Origin: RPQJ01 sp963748985
GTDB lineage: Bacteria > Pseudomonadota > Gammaproteobacteria > Steroidobacterales > Steroidobacteraceae
Reading direction: 5' to 3'
DNA length: 64,000 bases
NCBI GenBank assembly: GCA_963748985.1
Contig: CAVVKQ010000026.1
Location: 84,816 to 148,815 of the forward strand
Shown piece by piece: positions 55,633 to 64,000 of the stretch. A model generated the notes under the pieces. The model searched no databases and was not told where the DNA came from. It saw nothing but the letters and a program-made list of their open reading frames with translations. Every line of letters starts with the position of its first letter. Within the stretch, counting starts at the first letter, position 1. The translations under genes and the position numbers were made by a program.

Positions 55633-56402
55633 CCCGGACGGTCGCTACCTGGAACGTGAATTCACTGCGGGTACGCTTGCCGCACCTGGCCGAGTGGCTC
55701 ACGGCCAACCCGGTCGATGCCATTGCGCTGCAGGAGACCAAACTGCCCGATGCCGATTTCCCCGCCGCTGACCTCCAGTCCCTCGGCTGGAATTCCGCGT
55801 TCAGCGGCCAACGCACTTACAACGGCGTCGCCATCCTCAGCCGCGACCCCGCCACCGACGTCGTCGCGGGCATTCCGGGCTTCGACGACGAACAGCGTCG
55901 CGTGCTTGCGGTCTCGCTCGGAAGCCTGCGTGTCATCGACGTCTACGTGCCGAACGGACAGACGGTCGGCTCTGACAAGTTCGCCTACAAGCTGCGCTGG
56001 TTCGACGCGTTGCGTGAGTACGTTGCCGCCGAACTGATGCGCCATCCGCACCTCGTCGTGCTCGGCGATTTCAACGTGGCGCCGGAAGACCGCGACGTGC
56101 ACGACCCCAAAGCCTGGGAGGGATCGGTGCACGTGAGCCCGCCCGAACGCGCGGCGCTGCGGGCGTTGCTGGGCACCGGGCTCGCGGATTGCTTCCGGCT
56201 GTTCGAACAACCCGAGAAATCGTATTCGTGGTGGGACTACCGGATGATGGCTTTCCGTCGCAATGCCGGCCTGCGCATCGACCTGATCCTCGCCTCGAAC
56301 GCGCTCGCTCAGAAGTGTGGCGCGTGTCACATCGACAAGGCGCCACGCAAGCTGGAAAGGCCGTCGGACCACACTCCCGTCGTCGCGAGTTTTGACATAT
56401 AA
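55629..56402 (+). CDS. xthA: exodeoxyribonuclease III
   Basis: 257 residues of the EEP endonuclease fold. The motifs are VATWNVNSLRVRLPHL, AIALQETKLPDADFP (metal Glu), VYVPNG, VLGDFNVAPEDRDVHDP (Asp, Asn), SYSWWDYRMMAFRRNAGLRI and the terminal PSDHTPVVASFDI (Asp-His). It acts at abasic sites and on 3' blocked ends in base excision repair. Coupled to prlC by ATGA, an unusual pairing. Confidence 0.95.
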   Translation: MTRTVATWNVNSLRVRLPHLAEWLTANPVDAIALQETKLPDADFPAADLQSLGWNSAFSGQRTYNGVAILSRDPATDVVAGIPGFDDEQRRVLAVSLGSLRVIDVYVPNGQTVGSDKFAYKLRWFDALREYVAAELMRHPHLVVLGDFNVAPEDRDVHDPKAWEGSVHVSPPERAALRALLGTGLADCFRLFEQPEKSYSWWDYRMMAFRRNAGLRIDLILASNALAQKCGACHIDKAPRKLERPSDHTPVVASFDI

Positions 56403-56515
56403 AGCCTGCCTCAGGTCGTAGACGCCCGAATTTTCCGGCGGCGGGACTTTTTGGCTCTGGCACTTTCGGGCCAAGAGCATAGACTCGCCCGAAACCAGCG
56501 CGCGCCTCACCGTCC

Positions 56516-57514
56516 ATGCAATTTCGCCGCAGCGATTACGACGTCACCAACACCGTGCAGGTGAGCTCGGTGGCGTCCGTGCGCAAAGCCGTCGAGGAAC
56601 TCTTTGTCCAGACCTGGCCCGGCGCCAACACCGAGCGGCTGACGACGGCGTTCGCCGACTTCGAGCGGTTGTTCTGCGGTCAGTTTCCGGGCTACCTGGG
56701 CTGCGACACTGTCTATCACGACATGCAGCATTCGCTGGACGACACGCTCGCGATGGCGCGCCTGCTTGCCGGCTACGACCGTACAAACGCGCCGGAACAG
56801 CGCCTGGGCGCCGACCGGGCGCTGCTCGGCATCATCGTCGGGCTGTTCCACGACTCGGGCTACATCCGCCAGAGCGACGATACGCTGCATCGCAATGGTG
56901 CGGAGTTCACGCGCACCCACGTGATGCGGGGCGCGAACTTTCTCTCGCGTTACCTGCCCGCCATCGGTCTCGCCAACTGGGTGCCGGTCGCGACGCAGGT
57001 GATCCACTTCACCGGCTACGAAGTGCCCTTCCAGGACATCCGGCTCGACGACGTGCGCGACCGCCGCGTCGGTCACCTGCTCGGCACGGCGGACATGCTC
57101 GCGCAGATGTCGGACCGGTGCTATCTGGAGAAATGCCGCGACCGCCTGTACCCCGAATTCGTGCTCGGTGGCGTCGCGATGCAGCGCGAGGACGACGGCG
57201 GCCTCAAGGTCCAGTACGGCTCGGGGCTCGACGTGCTGCGCCAGACGCCGCAGTTCTTCGAACTCACGATGCGCACACGCCTCGACGGCGAGTTCGGCGG
57301 GGCCTACCGCTATGTCGAGAGCCTGTATGGCGGCCGCAATCCGTACCTGGAAGCGATCAACCGCAATCTGGCTTACCTGACACGCGTGCTCGAGACCAGC
57401 AACTGGAACATGCTGCGCCGCTCACCACCCGTGTTCACGTGGGAAAAGAATCCGCTCGAAACCGTGCGGTCGCTGGTGATCCGTCACATCCGTACGGCAG
57501 TCGAAGCAACCTGA
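56516..57514 (+). CDS. HD-domain metal-dependent phosphohydrolase-like protein
   Basis: 332 residues. The first His is in TVYHDMQHS, the HD pair in LLGIIVGLFHDSGYIRQ, and further His appear in RTHVMRG and the VIHFTGYEV segment. Together they give the H...HD...H...D layout of HD hydrolases. Asp residues in GTADMLAQMSDRCYLEK complete the site. It is not of the HD-GYP type. The last 120 residues are family-specific. The substrate is unknown; nucleotides or cyclic nucleotides are common for this fold. It is convergent with trpA, and no clear terminator is seen in the 42-bp gap. Confidence 0.8.
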   Translation: MQFRRSDYDVTNTVQVSSVASVRKAVEELFVQTWPGANTERLTTAFADFERLFCGQFPGYLGCDTVYHDMQHSLDDTLAMARLLAGYDRTNAPEQRLGADRALLGIIVGLFHDSGYIRQSDDTLHRNGAEFTRTHVMRGANFLSRYLPAIGLANWVPVATQVIHFTGYEVPFQDIRLDDVRDRRVGHLLGTADMLAQMSDRCYLEKCRDRLYPEFVLGGVAMQREDDGGLKVQYGSGLDVLRQTPQFFELTMRTRLDGEFGGAYRYVESLYGGRNPYLEAINRNLAYLTRVLETSNWNMLRRSPPVFTWEKNPLETVRSLVIRHIRTAVEAT

Positions 57515-57556
57515 TATCAGCCGCGGGTTCCGCGGGCAGGCCACGGATGCCGTGCG

Positions 57557-58354
57557 TCAGGGCTTGAGCCCCCGCAGGAATTTCGCCGGATCTTCGCCGC
57601 GCTCGAGCACTTCGACCAGCGCCGAGCCGACGACTACGCCGTCGACGTGGCCCTGCATGCGCATGACCTGCTCCGCCGTACGAATGCCGAACCCCGCGCA
57701 TACCGGCACGGGTGACATCGCCTTCACGCGATCCATGTAGTCCAGTACCTCGTCCGGCACGGCAACCGACTTGCCAGTCGTGCCCGTCATGGTCACCGCG
57801 TACACGAAACCCTGGCTTGCTTCGCACAGCATCCTGAGTCGTGCATCCGGCGTGACCGGCGTGACCATCTGCACCAGTGCGATACCGACCCGGTCGAGTG
57901 CAGCGCGCATGTCGGCGCTTTCTTCGTACGGCAGGTCGGGAATGATGAATCCCGCCACGCCCGCTTTCCTCGCCACCTCGGGCAATCGTTCGAGCCCGAA
58001 CGCGAGCAGCGGGTTCAGGTAACTCATGAGCAGCAGGGGTGCCTGCAGGCGCGGCCGCATTGTCTCGAGTTCCTCGAGCAGCCACCGCAGCGTGAAGCCG
58101 CCTTGCAGCGACGCGAAGCTCGCGCGTTGAATGGTGGCGCCATCGGCCATCGGGTCGCTGAACGGCACGCCGATTTCGACGACGTCGGCTTCGGCCGCGA
58201 TTGCTCGCAGGTTCTGCGTGAAGTGCGCGCGGTCCGGGAATCCCGCGGTCATGAATCCGACGACGGCAGGCCGGCCGCTTGCGGCCGCGCCCTTGATCGC
58301 CGTGCTGATGCCGTCGCGGGGTTGCGCAGTGCCAGTCGTTATGAGGGTCGTCAT
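57557..58354 (-). CDS. trpA: tryptophan synthase alpha chain
   Basis: 265 residues. The catalytic Glu and Asp are in ADVVEIGVPFSDPMADGATI and IIPDLPYEESADMR. GFVYAVTMTGTTG and VCAGFGIRTAEQV form the phosphate site. It splits indole-glycerol phosphate to indole, which is channelled to TrpB. The start at ATG 58354 overlaps the trpB stop (TGATG). It is the last gene of the operon. Confidence 0.97.
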   Translation of the reverse strand: MTTLITTGTAQPRDGISTAIKGAAASGRPAVVGFMTAGFPDRAHFTQNLRAIAAEADVVEIGVPFSDPMADGATIQRASFASLQGGFTLRWLLEELETMRPRLQAPLLLMSYLNPLLAFGLERLPEVARKAGVAGFIIPDLPYEESADMRAALDRVGIALVQMVTPVTPDARLRMLCEASQGFVYAVTMTGTTGKSVAVPDEVLDYMDRVKAMSPVPVCAGFGIRTAEQVMRMQGHVDGVVVGSALVEVLERGEDPAKFLRGLKP

Positions 58355-59598
58355 CAGATCTTTCCCTTCAGCAGCGTGCGCTGCAACGTCGGCATGTCCT
58401 TGTCGCCGCGGCCTGAAAGGCCGATCAGGATGCGGCAACCCGGGTGTTTCTGCGCATACTTGCGAGCGCCTGCGAATGCGTGTGCCGTCTCGATGGCCGG
58501 CAGGATGCCCTCGTACCGGCTGCACTCCGACAGCGCCTCGAGCGATTCATCGTCCTCGGACGCGGCAAAGCCGAGGCGGCCGATGCTCGCGAGCAGCGCA
58601 TGCTCCGGCCCGACACCCGGATAATCGAGTCCGGCCGAGACCGACTGCGTCTCCTGGACCTGGCCGTGCTCGTCCTGCAGCAGCAGCGAGTAGCAGCCCT
58701 GAAGTACTCCCGGCGTGCCGTACGCGAGCGAAGCGGCGTTCTGCCCGAGACCCGGACCGATGCCGCCCGCCTCGAAGCCGAGCAGGTTGACCTCGGTGTC
58801 CGGAATGAACGGGTGGAACAGGCCGATCGCGTTCGAGCCGCCACCGACGCAGGCCACGACGACGTCCGGCAGCGCGCCCGCCTGTGCGAGCATCTGTGCA
58901 CGCGCCTCGACGCCGATCACGCGCTGGAACTCTCGCACCATGTACGGATACGGATGCGGACCCACGGCCGACCCGAGAATGTAGAACGTGCCGTTCGGGT
59001 CCGAGACCCAGTCGCGCAGGGCTTCGTCGATAGCGGCACGCAGCGTCTTGTCGCCCCCCGTGACGGGCACGACTTCAGCACCGAGCAGTTTCATGCGGCC
59101 GACGTTTGGCGCCTGCCGCTCCATGTCGATCGAACCCATGTAGACCGTGCACGGCATGCCGAGGCGCGCGCATGCGGCGGCCGTAGCCACGCCATGCTGG
59201 CCGGCGCCCGTTTCCGCGACGATACGCTTCGCGCCGAGGCGCTTGGCCAGCAGGCCCTGCCCGATCGCATTGTTGATCTTGTGCGCGCCGGTGTGCGCGA
59301 GGTCTTCACGCTTCAACCACACTTCCGCGCCCCAGCGCCGCGACAAGGTCGACGCGTAGGTAAGCGGCGTGGGCCGTCCAACCCAGGTGCGCAGCTGCAT
59401 GTCGAGCTCGGCCTTGAAGGCGGGATCGGGCAGGATGTCGCGGATGCCTTGTTCGAGGCGATCGAGCGCCGGCACGAGTGTCTCGGGCACGTAGCGCCCG
59501 CCGAACGGGCCGAAGCGGCCGCGCGCGTCCGGAAACTCGCCTCTGAGCGTCCGTGCCAGCAGCGCTTCGCGGTCGATCTCGAGGGCCTGGGTCTTCAT
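58354..59598 (-). CDS. trpB: tryptophan synthase beta chain
   Basis: 414 residues. The PLP lysine is in KREDLAHTGAHKINNAIGQG. Other motifs are ETGAGQHGVATAAACARLGM, the glycine-rich phosphate loop CVGGGSNAIGLFHPFI, and GLDYPGVGPEHALL. It joins indole with serine to form tryptophan. The ATG at 59598 overlaps the trpF stop by 4 bp. The N-terminus (RGRFGPFGGRYVPETLVPAL) is standard. Confidence 0.97.
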   Translation of the reverse strand: MKTQALEIDREALLARTLRGEFPDARGRFGPFGGRYVPETLVPALDRLEQGIRDILPDPAFKAELDMQLRTWVGRPTPLTYASTLSRRWGAEVWLKREDLAHTGAHKINNAIGQGLLAKRLGAKRIVAETGAGQHGVATAAACARLGMPCTVYMGSIDMERQAPNVGRMKLLGAEVVPVTGGDKTLRAAIDEALRDWVSDPNGTFYILGSAVGPHPYPYMVREFQRVIGVEARAQMLAQAGALPDVVVACVGGGSNAIGLFHPFIPDTEVNLLGFEAGGIGPGLGQNAASLAYGTPGVLQGCYSLLLQDEHGQVQETQSVSAGLDYPGVGPEHALLASIGRLGFAASEDDESLEALSECSRYEGILPAIETAHAFAGARKYAQKHPGCRILIGLSGRGDKDMPTLQRTLLKGKI

Positions 59599-60233
59599 TG
59601 CTGTATTACTCCCAAAGACGATGACGCGACCCGCGCATGCGCTGCACGCGCCGCGTTCACGAAGTTCCGGATCAGCGCAGCATCCTTGACGCCGCGCGTG
59701 GATTCGACGCCCGAACTCACGTCGATGCCGAACGGCCGCACGGCCGCGATGGCGTCGGCGACGTTCCCCACGTTGAGCCCGCCGGCAAGCACGAGTTCGC
59801 CAGCGGTAGCCAGGCGCGCAGCTTCATTCCAGTCAGCGCGCTCGCCTGCGCCGCTGCGCCCGCTTTCGAGCAGAAACCGGTGCGGAAATACTTGCGGCGC
59901 TGGCACCGCCCGGTTCGTGCGATACACGGGCAGCACCCGCTGGCCAGCCGGCAGCCGGAGCGCGACCAGGTCCGCGGCATCGGTCTGCACCCAGTCGGGG
60001 CGCACGGCATCGATCGCGGCGTCGATCTCCGCCTGCGTCGGGTGCAGGAACACCGCCACCGTTTCGATGCCCGGCGGCACTGCCGCTGCGATGACGCGAG
60101 CGTCGGCCACTGCGAGATGGCGCGACGAAGCCGCGTGGAACACGAAGCCGACCGCATCCGCGCCTGCGTCCAGGGCAGCCGCCAACGTGTCCGTCGTTCG
60201 CAAGCCGCACACCTTGATCCACAAGCGCCTCAC
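59595..60233 (-). CDS. trpF: phosphoribosylanthranilate isomerase
   Basis: 212 residues of a TIM barrel. The catalytic Cys is in IKVCGLRTTDTLAAALDAGA, the general-acid Asp in GIDVSSGVESTRGVKD, and ELVLAGGLNVGNVADAI is also present. It is a separate gene, not fused to trpC as in E. coli. The GTG start at 60233 is coupled to the trpC stop (GTGA). Confidence 0.96.
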   Translation of the reverse strand: MRRLWIKVCGLRTTDTLAAALDAGADAVGFVFHAASSRHLAVADARVIAAAVPPGIETVAVFLHPTQAEIDAAIDAVRPDWVQTDAADLVALRLPAGQRVLPVYRTNRAVPAPQVFPHRFLLESGRSGAGERADWNEAARLATAGELVLAGGLNVGNVADAIAAVRPFGIDVSSGVESTRGVKDAALIRNFVNAARAAHARVASSSLGVIQQ

Positions 60234-61054
60234 CGCGCGGCTCCGCGCCCGGCCGCGAGCAGTTCACGGGCGGCCCCTGCGGGATCGTCACGCTGCATCA
60301 GCGTGGTGCCGACGAGTGCCAGCCGATAGCCAAGACACGCCACGTGTGCGGCGTCGGCTGGCGTGGTGACTCCGCTTTCGGCCACCGCGGGCCACTCCGT
60401 CGGCAGTTGCTCGCGCAGCCTCTCGAAACGTGCAAACTCGATCTGCAGCGTCTGCAGGTCGCGGCAATTGAGTCCCATCAGCACCTGTTCGTTGCGACCG
60501 CGCCGTTCAGCTGCGAGTTCGACAGCGACCTCGAGGTCCTGGGCGTCGAAGGCCTCGAGCAGGACAAACAGTCCCTGCTCCGCCGCGGCGTCGAGCATCG
60601 CCACGAGTCGTTCACGCTTGACCATGCGCACGATCAGCAACACGCCGCCGGCGCCGTTGGCCCGCGCCTCGAGCACCTGGTACGGATCGACCAGGAAATC
60701 CTTGCGCATCGCCGGCACGCCGTAAGGCCCGAGCACGGCCGCGGCCTGCCGCAGGTGCGCGAGATCGCCATCGAATCGCGAGGGCTCGGTCAGGATCGAG
60801 CAGATCGCCGCACCAGCCTCCGCGTAATCGCGCAGCCGTGCGACTGGATCCATGGTCTGCGCGGAGAGATCGCCCAACGCAGGAGAACGCAGCTTCAGTT
60901 CCGCGATCAGGTCGAACCCAGCGGCGGAAAGTCGCAGGCGCGGAAGCGGTGGCAACGCTGCGCAGCGTCGGCGCAACTCTGCATCGCTGTCGACTGCGCG
61001 TGCCGCGGCCAGCCGTTGTTCGCTGCCAGCAACCATGTCGGACAGCAACCCCAT
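60230..61054 (-). CDS. trpC: indole-3-glycerol phosphate synthase
   Basis: 274 residues of a TIM barrel. LIAELKLRSPALGDLSA carries the catalytic Glu and Lys, although the usual KKASPS core is replaced by KLRSPA. It continues with AAICSILTEPSRFDGDLAHL, VPAMRKDFLVDPYQV, LMGLNCRDLQTLQIEF and AVAESGVTTPADA. It closes the indole ring of tryptophan. The start at ATG 61054 overlaps the trpD stop (TGATG). Confidence 0.93.
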   Translation of the reverse strand: MGLLSDMVAGSEQRLAAARAVDSDAELRRRCAALPPLPRLRLSAAGFDLIAELKLRSPALGDLSAQTMDPVARLRDYAEAGAAICSILTEPSRFDGDLAHLRQAAAVLGPYGVPAMRKDFLVDPYQVLEARANGAGGVLLIVRMVKRERLVAMLDAAAEQGLFVLLEAFDAQDLEVAVELAAERRGRNEQVLMGLNCRDLQTLQIEFARFERLREQLPTEWPAVAESGVTTPADAAHVACLGYRLALVGTTLMQRDDPAGAARELLAAGRGAAR

Positions 61055-62091
61055 CAGGGCGTCCCACCGATCGACCGGCCGAACGTCGCCAGCTTCTTGA
61101 GCAGGCGCGCGCCATCGCCGCGATCGAGCGCGTCGCTGGCCGCGCGGATGGCCACGTTCGGATCGGTAACGGTGCCCGTCACTTCCAATGCGAGCGCCGC
61201 ATTCAGCACGAGCGCGTCCCGGTGCGAACCGCGATCCTGCCCCGTGAACACGGCGCGCATTCCCACAGCGTTGTGCGCGGCGTCGCCGCCGGCGAGGGAC
61301 TGCGGCGTGCAACGCGCGAGTCCGCAGTCGAGAGGATCGCGCTCCGTACGAACCACGTGCCCGGGCGTCACGTCGTACAATTCGAAGGGACCGCAAGGCG
61401 TCGGCTCGTCCCAACCGGGCTCGCCGTGCACGACGAACACTCGCTGGATCGGCATGCCAGCCAGCGTTTCCGCCATCAGGCGTGCCGCGTCCCGGCTGTA
61501 CGCGCCGATCAGCCCGAATGGTGGCTCGGCCGGATTGGTCAGCGGACCGAGCAGGTTGAACACGGTGCGCACGCCCAGCGCACGGCGCACCGGCGCGATT
61601 TCCTTCATTGCCGGGTGATAGTGCGGCGCGAACAGGAACGTGAAGCCTGTCGCCGCGAGGCACTCACCCGAACGCTTCTCATCAAGCGGCTGTGGCAAGC
61701 CGAGACACTCGAGCAGGTCCGCGCTGCCGGAACGACTCGAGATCGAGCGGTTGCCGTGCTTGACGACGCGTACCCCCATCGCCGCCGTCAGCAGCGCGGC
61801 GCCTGTCGATATATTGAAGCTGCCCGACGCGTCGCCACCGGTGCCGACGATGTCGATGGCGGGTGGTCCGGGCGGCAGGGTCGGTCGGCGCGCGAGACGG
61901 CGCATTGCCGCAGCGAATCCACGGACCTCGTTGGCCGTCAGCCCCTTGCTGCGCAACGCTGCCAGCAGCGCACCGGCCATCGCGGGCGCCATTGACGGAT
62001 CGGTAAGCGCGGCCAGCAGCACGGCAGCTTCCGGCTCGGTCAGATCCTCGCGGTTGAGCAGTCGCTCGAGTGTTTCGCGCAGTTCCGCCAT
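61054..62091 (-). CDS. trpD: anthranilate phosphoribosyltransferase
   Basis: 345 residues. PRPP and anthranilate site motifs are DIVGTGGDASGSFNISTGAA, VRVVKHGNRSISSRSGSADL, FLFAPHYHPAMKEIAPVRRA and FNLLGPLTNPAEPPFGLIGA. It transfers phosphoribose to anthranilate. It starts 12 bp after the trpG stop, the only real gap inside the visible operon. Confidence 0.97.
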   Translation of the reverse strand: MAELRETLERLLNREDLTEPEAAVLLAALTDPSMAPAMAGALLAALRSKGLTANEVRGFAAAMRRLARRPTLPPGPPAIDIVGTGGDASGSFNISTGAALLTAAMGVRVVKHGNRSISSRSGSADLLECLGLPQPLDEKRSGECLAATGFTFLFAPHYHPAMKEIAPVRRALGVRTVFNLLGPLTNPAEPPFGLIGAYSRDAARLMAETLAGMPIQRVFVVHGEPGWDEPTPCGPFELYDVTPGHVVRTERDPLDCGLARCTPQSLAGGDAAHNAVGMRAVFTGQDRGSHRDALVLNAALALEVTGTVTDPNVAIRAASDALDRGDGARLLKKLATFGRSIGGTP

Positions 62092-62103
62092 CGTGACTCG
62101 GGC

Positions 62104-62697
62104 TTAGCGCCGACCTCCCGTGAACTGCAGGAAGTTGCCCAGCAGCAGCGGGCCTTCCGGCGTGAGCACACTTTCCGGGTGGAACTGCACGCCTTCGACG
62201 TTCAGCTCGCCATGACGCACGCCCATGATCTCGCCTTCCGCCGTGCGGGCCGTGACTTCAAGTATCGATGGCAGCGTCTCGGGCTTCGCGATCAGCGAGT
62301 GGTAGCGACCCACTGCCATGGGCTGCGGCGCCCCGGCAAACACGCCTCTCGCGTCGTGATGCACGGGCGAGACCTTGCCGTGCATGAGGCGTCCGGCGCG
62401 CACGACTTCCCCGCCGAACACTTCGACGATCGACTGGTGCCCGAGGCATACACCGAGCACGGGTATGTGTCCGGCGAACGCGCGGATCATGTCCATCGAC
62501 ACGCCGGCAACATGCGGTGTGCCGGGACCCGGCGAAATGCACAAGTGCGTCGGCAGCAGCGCCTGCGCCTGTTCGATCGTGATCGCATCGTTGCGGTGCA
62601 CGAGCACCTCGGCGCCGAGCACGAGGAACGCCTGCACGAGGTTGTAGGTAAAGCTGTCGTAGTTGTCGACCAGCAGCAGACGGGGAACAGGCTTCAT
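62104..62697 (-). CDS. trpG: anthranilate synthase glutamine amidotransferase component
   Basis: 197 residues of a class I glutaminase. LLLVDNYDSFTYNLVQAFLV opens the protein, the oxyanion strand is ISPGPGTP, the catalytic Cys is in VLGVCLGHQSIVEVFGGEVV, and the His-Glu pair is in VEGVQFHPESVLTPEG. It supplies ammonia to TrpE. The sequence alone does not exclude double use as PabA in folate synthesis. The ATG at 62697 overlaps the trpE stop (TGATG), with a GTG codon directly upstream. Confidence 0.95.
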   Translation of the reverse strand: MKPVPRLLLVDNYDSFTYNLVQAFLVLGAEVLVHRNDAITIEQAQALLPTHLCISPGPGTPHVAGVSMDMIRAFAGHIPVLGVCLGHQSIVEVFGGEVVRAGRLMHGKVSPVHHDARGVFAGAPQPMAVGRYHSLIAKPETLPSILEVTARTAEGEIMGVRHGELNVEGVQFHPESVLTPEGPLLLGNFLQFTGGRR

Positions 62698-64000
62698 CAC
62701 AGCCCCTCCCGCGCGATCTCGAGCGCGCGCCGCAACACATCGCTCTTCGCGAACACCTCGCGGTATTCATTCATCGGCACGCTGTCCGCCACGATGCCTG
62801 CACCGGCCTGGAAGCTGTAGGTGTCGCCGTGGAAAACCATCGTGCGGATCGTGATCGCATGGTTCATGTCGCCGCCCGCCCCGAAATAGCCCACTGTGCC
62901 GCCGTAGAGTCCGCGACGTACCGGCTCGAGTTCGTCGATGATTTCCATTGCACGCACCTTGGGCGCGCCGACGAGCGTCCCGGCCGGGAAGGCGGCCGCG
63001 AACAGGTCGAACTGGTCGCGGCCCGCCGCGAGACGGCCGACGACGCCGCTGACGATGTGCATGACATGGCTGTAGCGCTCGATCGAACGGTAGGGATCGA
63101 CGCGCACGCTGCCGGCTGTGGCCACGCGACCCAGGTCGTTGCGCGCGAGGTCCACAAGCATGACGTGCTCGGCGTTCTCTTTCGGATCCGCGAGCAACCT
63201 GGCTTCATTCGCGAGGTCCTCCGCCGTGTCGGCGCCGCGCGGCAACGTGCCTGCGATCGGACGCAGGTGCGCAACGCCGTCTTCAAGCTTCACCAGCGCC
63301 TCGGGCGACGAGCCGACGATGACACGGTCGCCGAGCTCGCAGAAGTACATGTAGGGCGAAGGATTCAGCAATCGCAGCGCCCGGTATGCTTCGAACGGGT
63401 CCATGTCGCAACGGCCTGCGAAACACACCGACAGCACGAGCTGGTAAACGTCGCCGGACGCAATGTATTCCTTCGTGCGGGCGACGTTCTGCAGGAAAGA
63501 CTCTTCGGACAGGCTGGCGGAGGCCGGCCCGAACTTCGTTGCGCGGACCGGGCCCGGCAACCCGCCTCGCAGGGCCTGGATCACATCGCGGCGCAGTGCC
63601 AGTCGTTCCTGCTCCGGGCCGGCGTGCAGCAACGCCGCACGGCGCGTGAGGTGGTCAAACGCCAGGACCGAACGCGGCGCGACGTAATGCGCGTCTGGCA
63701 CGTCCGCTTCGGCCTGCACCCTGGACGGCAGCCGTTCGAAATAGCGCACCAGGTCGTAGCTGGCCGCCCCGACCAGGCCGCCCAGCAGCGGGAAACCGGC
63801 CTGGGTCACGTCGGGCCGGGGTGAACGCGAGAGAGCATGTCGCAGGGAGGCCAGCAGTTGCGCCTGGTCGGCCGGCCGGGGTTCGCGCACGCCATTCACG
63901 GTCAGGCCGGCGGCATCGAGCCGGTACTCCATGCAATCGCCGAAGCCGATGAACGAGTATCGGGCAAGGCGCTCGCCGCCTTCGACGCTCTCCAGCAGGA
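62697..64000 (-). CDS. trpE: anthranilate synthase component I, 5' end outside the window
   Basis: About 434 C-terminal residues are visible. The frame is open to position 64000 through LLESVEGGERLARYSFIGFG. That segment contains the LLES motif of the tryptophan feedback site. Catalytic parts follow: QLVLSVCFAGR, LLNPSPYMYFCELGDRVIVG, LRPIAGTLPRGADTAEDLAN, EHVMLVDLARNDLGRVATAG, FPAGTLVGAPKVRAMEIIDE and YGGTVGYFGAGGDMNHAITI. It makes anthranilate from chorismate. Its start, promoter and any leader lie beyond the window. Confidence 0.96.
   Translation of the reverse strand, partial: LLESVEGGERLARYSFIGFGDCMEYRLDAAGLTVNGVREPRPADQAQLLASLRHALSRSPRPDVTQAGFPLLGGLVGAASYDLVRYFERLPSRVQAEADVPDAHYVAPRSVLAFDHLTRRAALLHAGPEQERLALRRDVIQALRGGLPGPVRATKFGPASASLSEESFLQNVARTKEYIASGDVYQLVLSVCFAGRCDMDPFEAYRALRLLNPSPYMYFCELGDRVIVGSSPEALVKLEDGVAHLRPIAGTLPRGADTAEDLANEARLLADPKENAEHVMLVDLARNDLGRVATAGSVRVDPYRSIERYSHVMHIVSGVVGRLAAGRDQFDLFAAAFPAGTLVGAPKVRAMEIIDELEPVRRGLYGGTVGYFGAGGDMNHAITIRTMVFHGDTYSFQAGAGIVADSVPMNEYREVFAKSDVLRRALEIAREGL

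Noticed and set aside
58444..60369. Plus-strand open frame of about 640 codons opposite trpB and trpF
   Set aside because: Shadow of highly conserved trp genes; composition is typical of antisense frames in GC-rich DNA.

Overview
The window is about 66% GC, with short gaps, many ATGA and TGATG gene overlaps and gammaproteobacterial gene orders. These orders include polA-engB-cytochrome c4-dsbA, def-fmt-rsmB-ntrYX divergent from LysM-dprA-smg-topA, and lemA-GIDE. It looks like a chromosomal segment of a Xanthomonadales/Steroidobacter/Nevskia-like gammaproteobacterium. The exact lineage is inference. No transposase, integrase, prophage or CRISPR array is visible.

Layout. 1-2149 is a heavily frame-broken secreted repeat protein. 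2343-8461 holds a DUF1329 protein, a small Lrp-type RAM protein, a maiA/FAH-family pair running on from ubiC, a large acyl-CoA dehydrogenase and a thioesterase. 8464-14397 is the lptM-polA-OMP-[sRNA]-engB-cytochrome c4-dsbA block. 14552-17096 holds CorA and LysE family transporters and a frame-broken NYN-LOTUS protein. 17171-18950 is a TIR/TolB-like/TPR gene with many frame breaks. 18972-22525 is an OmpR/QseC-type two-component pair followed by an HtrA protease. 22610-27267 is a propeller sensor kinase, its NarL-type regulator and a secreted protein. Then follow tRNA-Arg(CCG), cytochrome c5 and a DUF4136 lipoprotein, and a hairpin-rich gap leading to one lower-GC gene. 29616-36631 (minus) is def-fmt-rsmB-DUF4390-ntrY-ntrX. 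36808-43281 (plus) is LysM-dprA-smg-topA-hemF. 43444-50522 holds a subtilase, two paralogous lipoproteins, rlmJ, tag and hemB. 50640-57514 holds aroE, a gamma carbonic anhydrase, lemA, a GIDE protein, prlC, xthA and an HD hydrolase. 57557-64000 (minus) is a compact trpEGDCFBA operon, with trpE running off the right edge.

Most interesting. (1) Between polA and engB lies a probable small RNA of about 120 nt (12240-12360). It has a near-perfect sigma-E/AlgU-type promoter (GAACTT-N16-TCTAA), two hairpins with C-rich loops and a strong terminator. This is the chromosomal position of Spot 42, ErsA and sX13. (2) Five inverted-repeat elements are built of 7-bp tandem units (GGGGTTA/TAACCCC type, and one GTGA/CACTA type) around a core that begins GTCGGA-like. 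They sit exactly at gene ends, and several supply the stop codons of their neighbours. (3) polA is split by a one-base deficit inside a 9-bp tandem repeat encoding Pro-Ser-Ser. (4) ubiC and an FAH-family hydrolase share one uninterrupted frame. (5) The NtrX ATPase core has lost its key motifs.

The frame breaks cluster in 1-2149, 9590-9678, 16911-16925 and 18000-18950, while genes of more than 1000 codons elsewhere are intact. True gene decay and local sequence error cannot be separated from the sequence alone.
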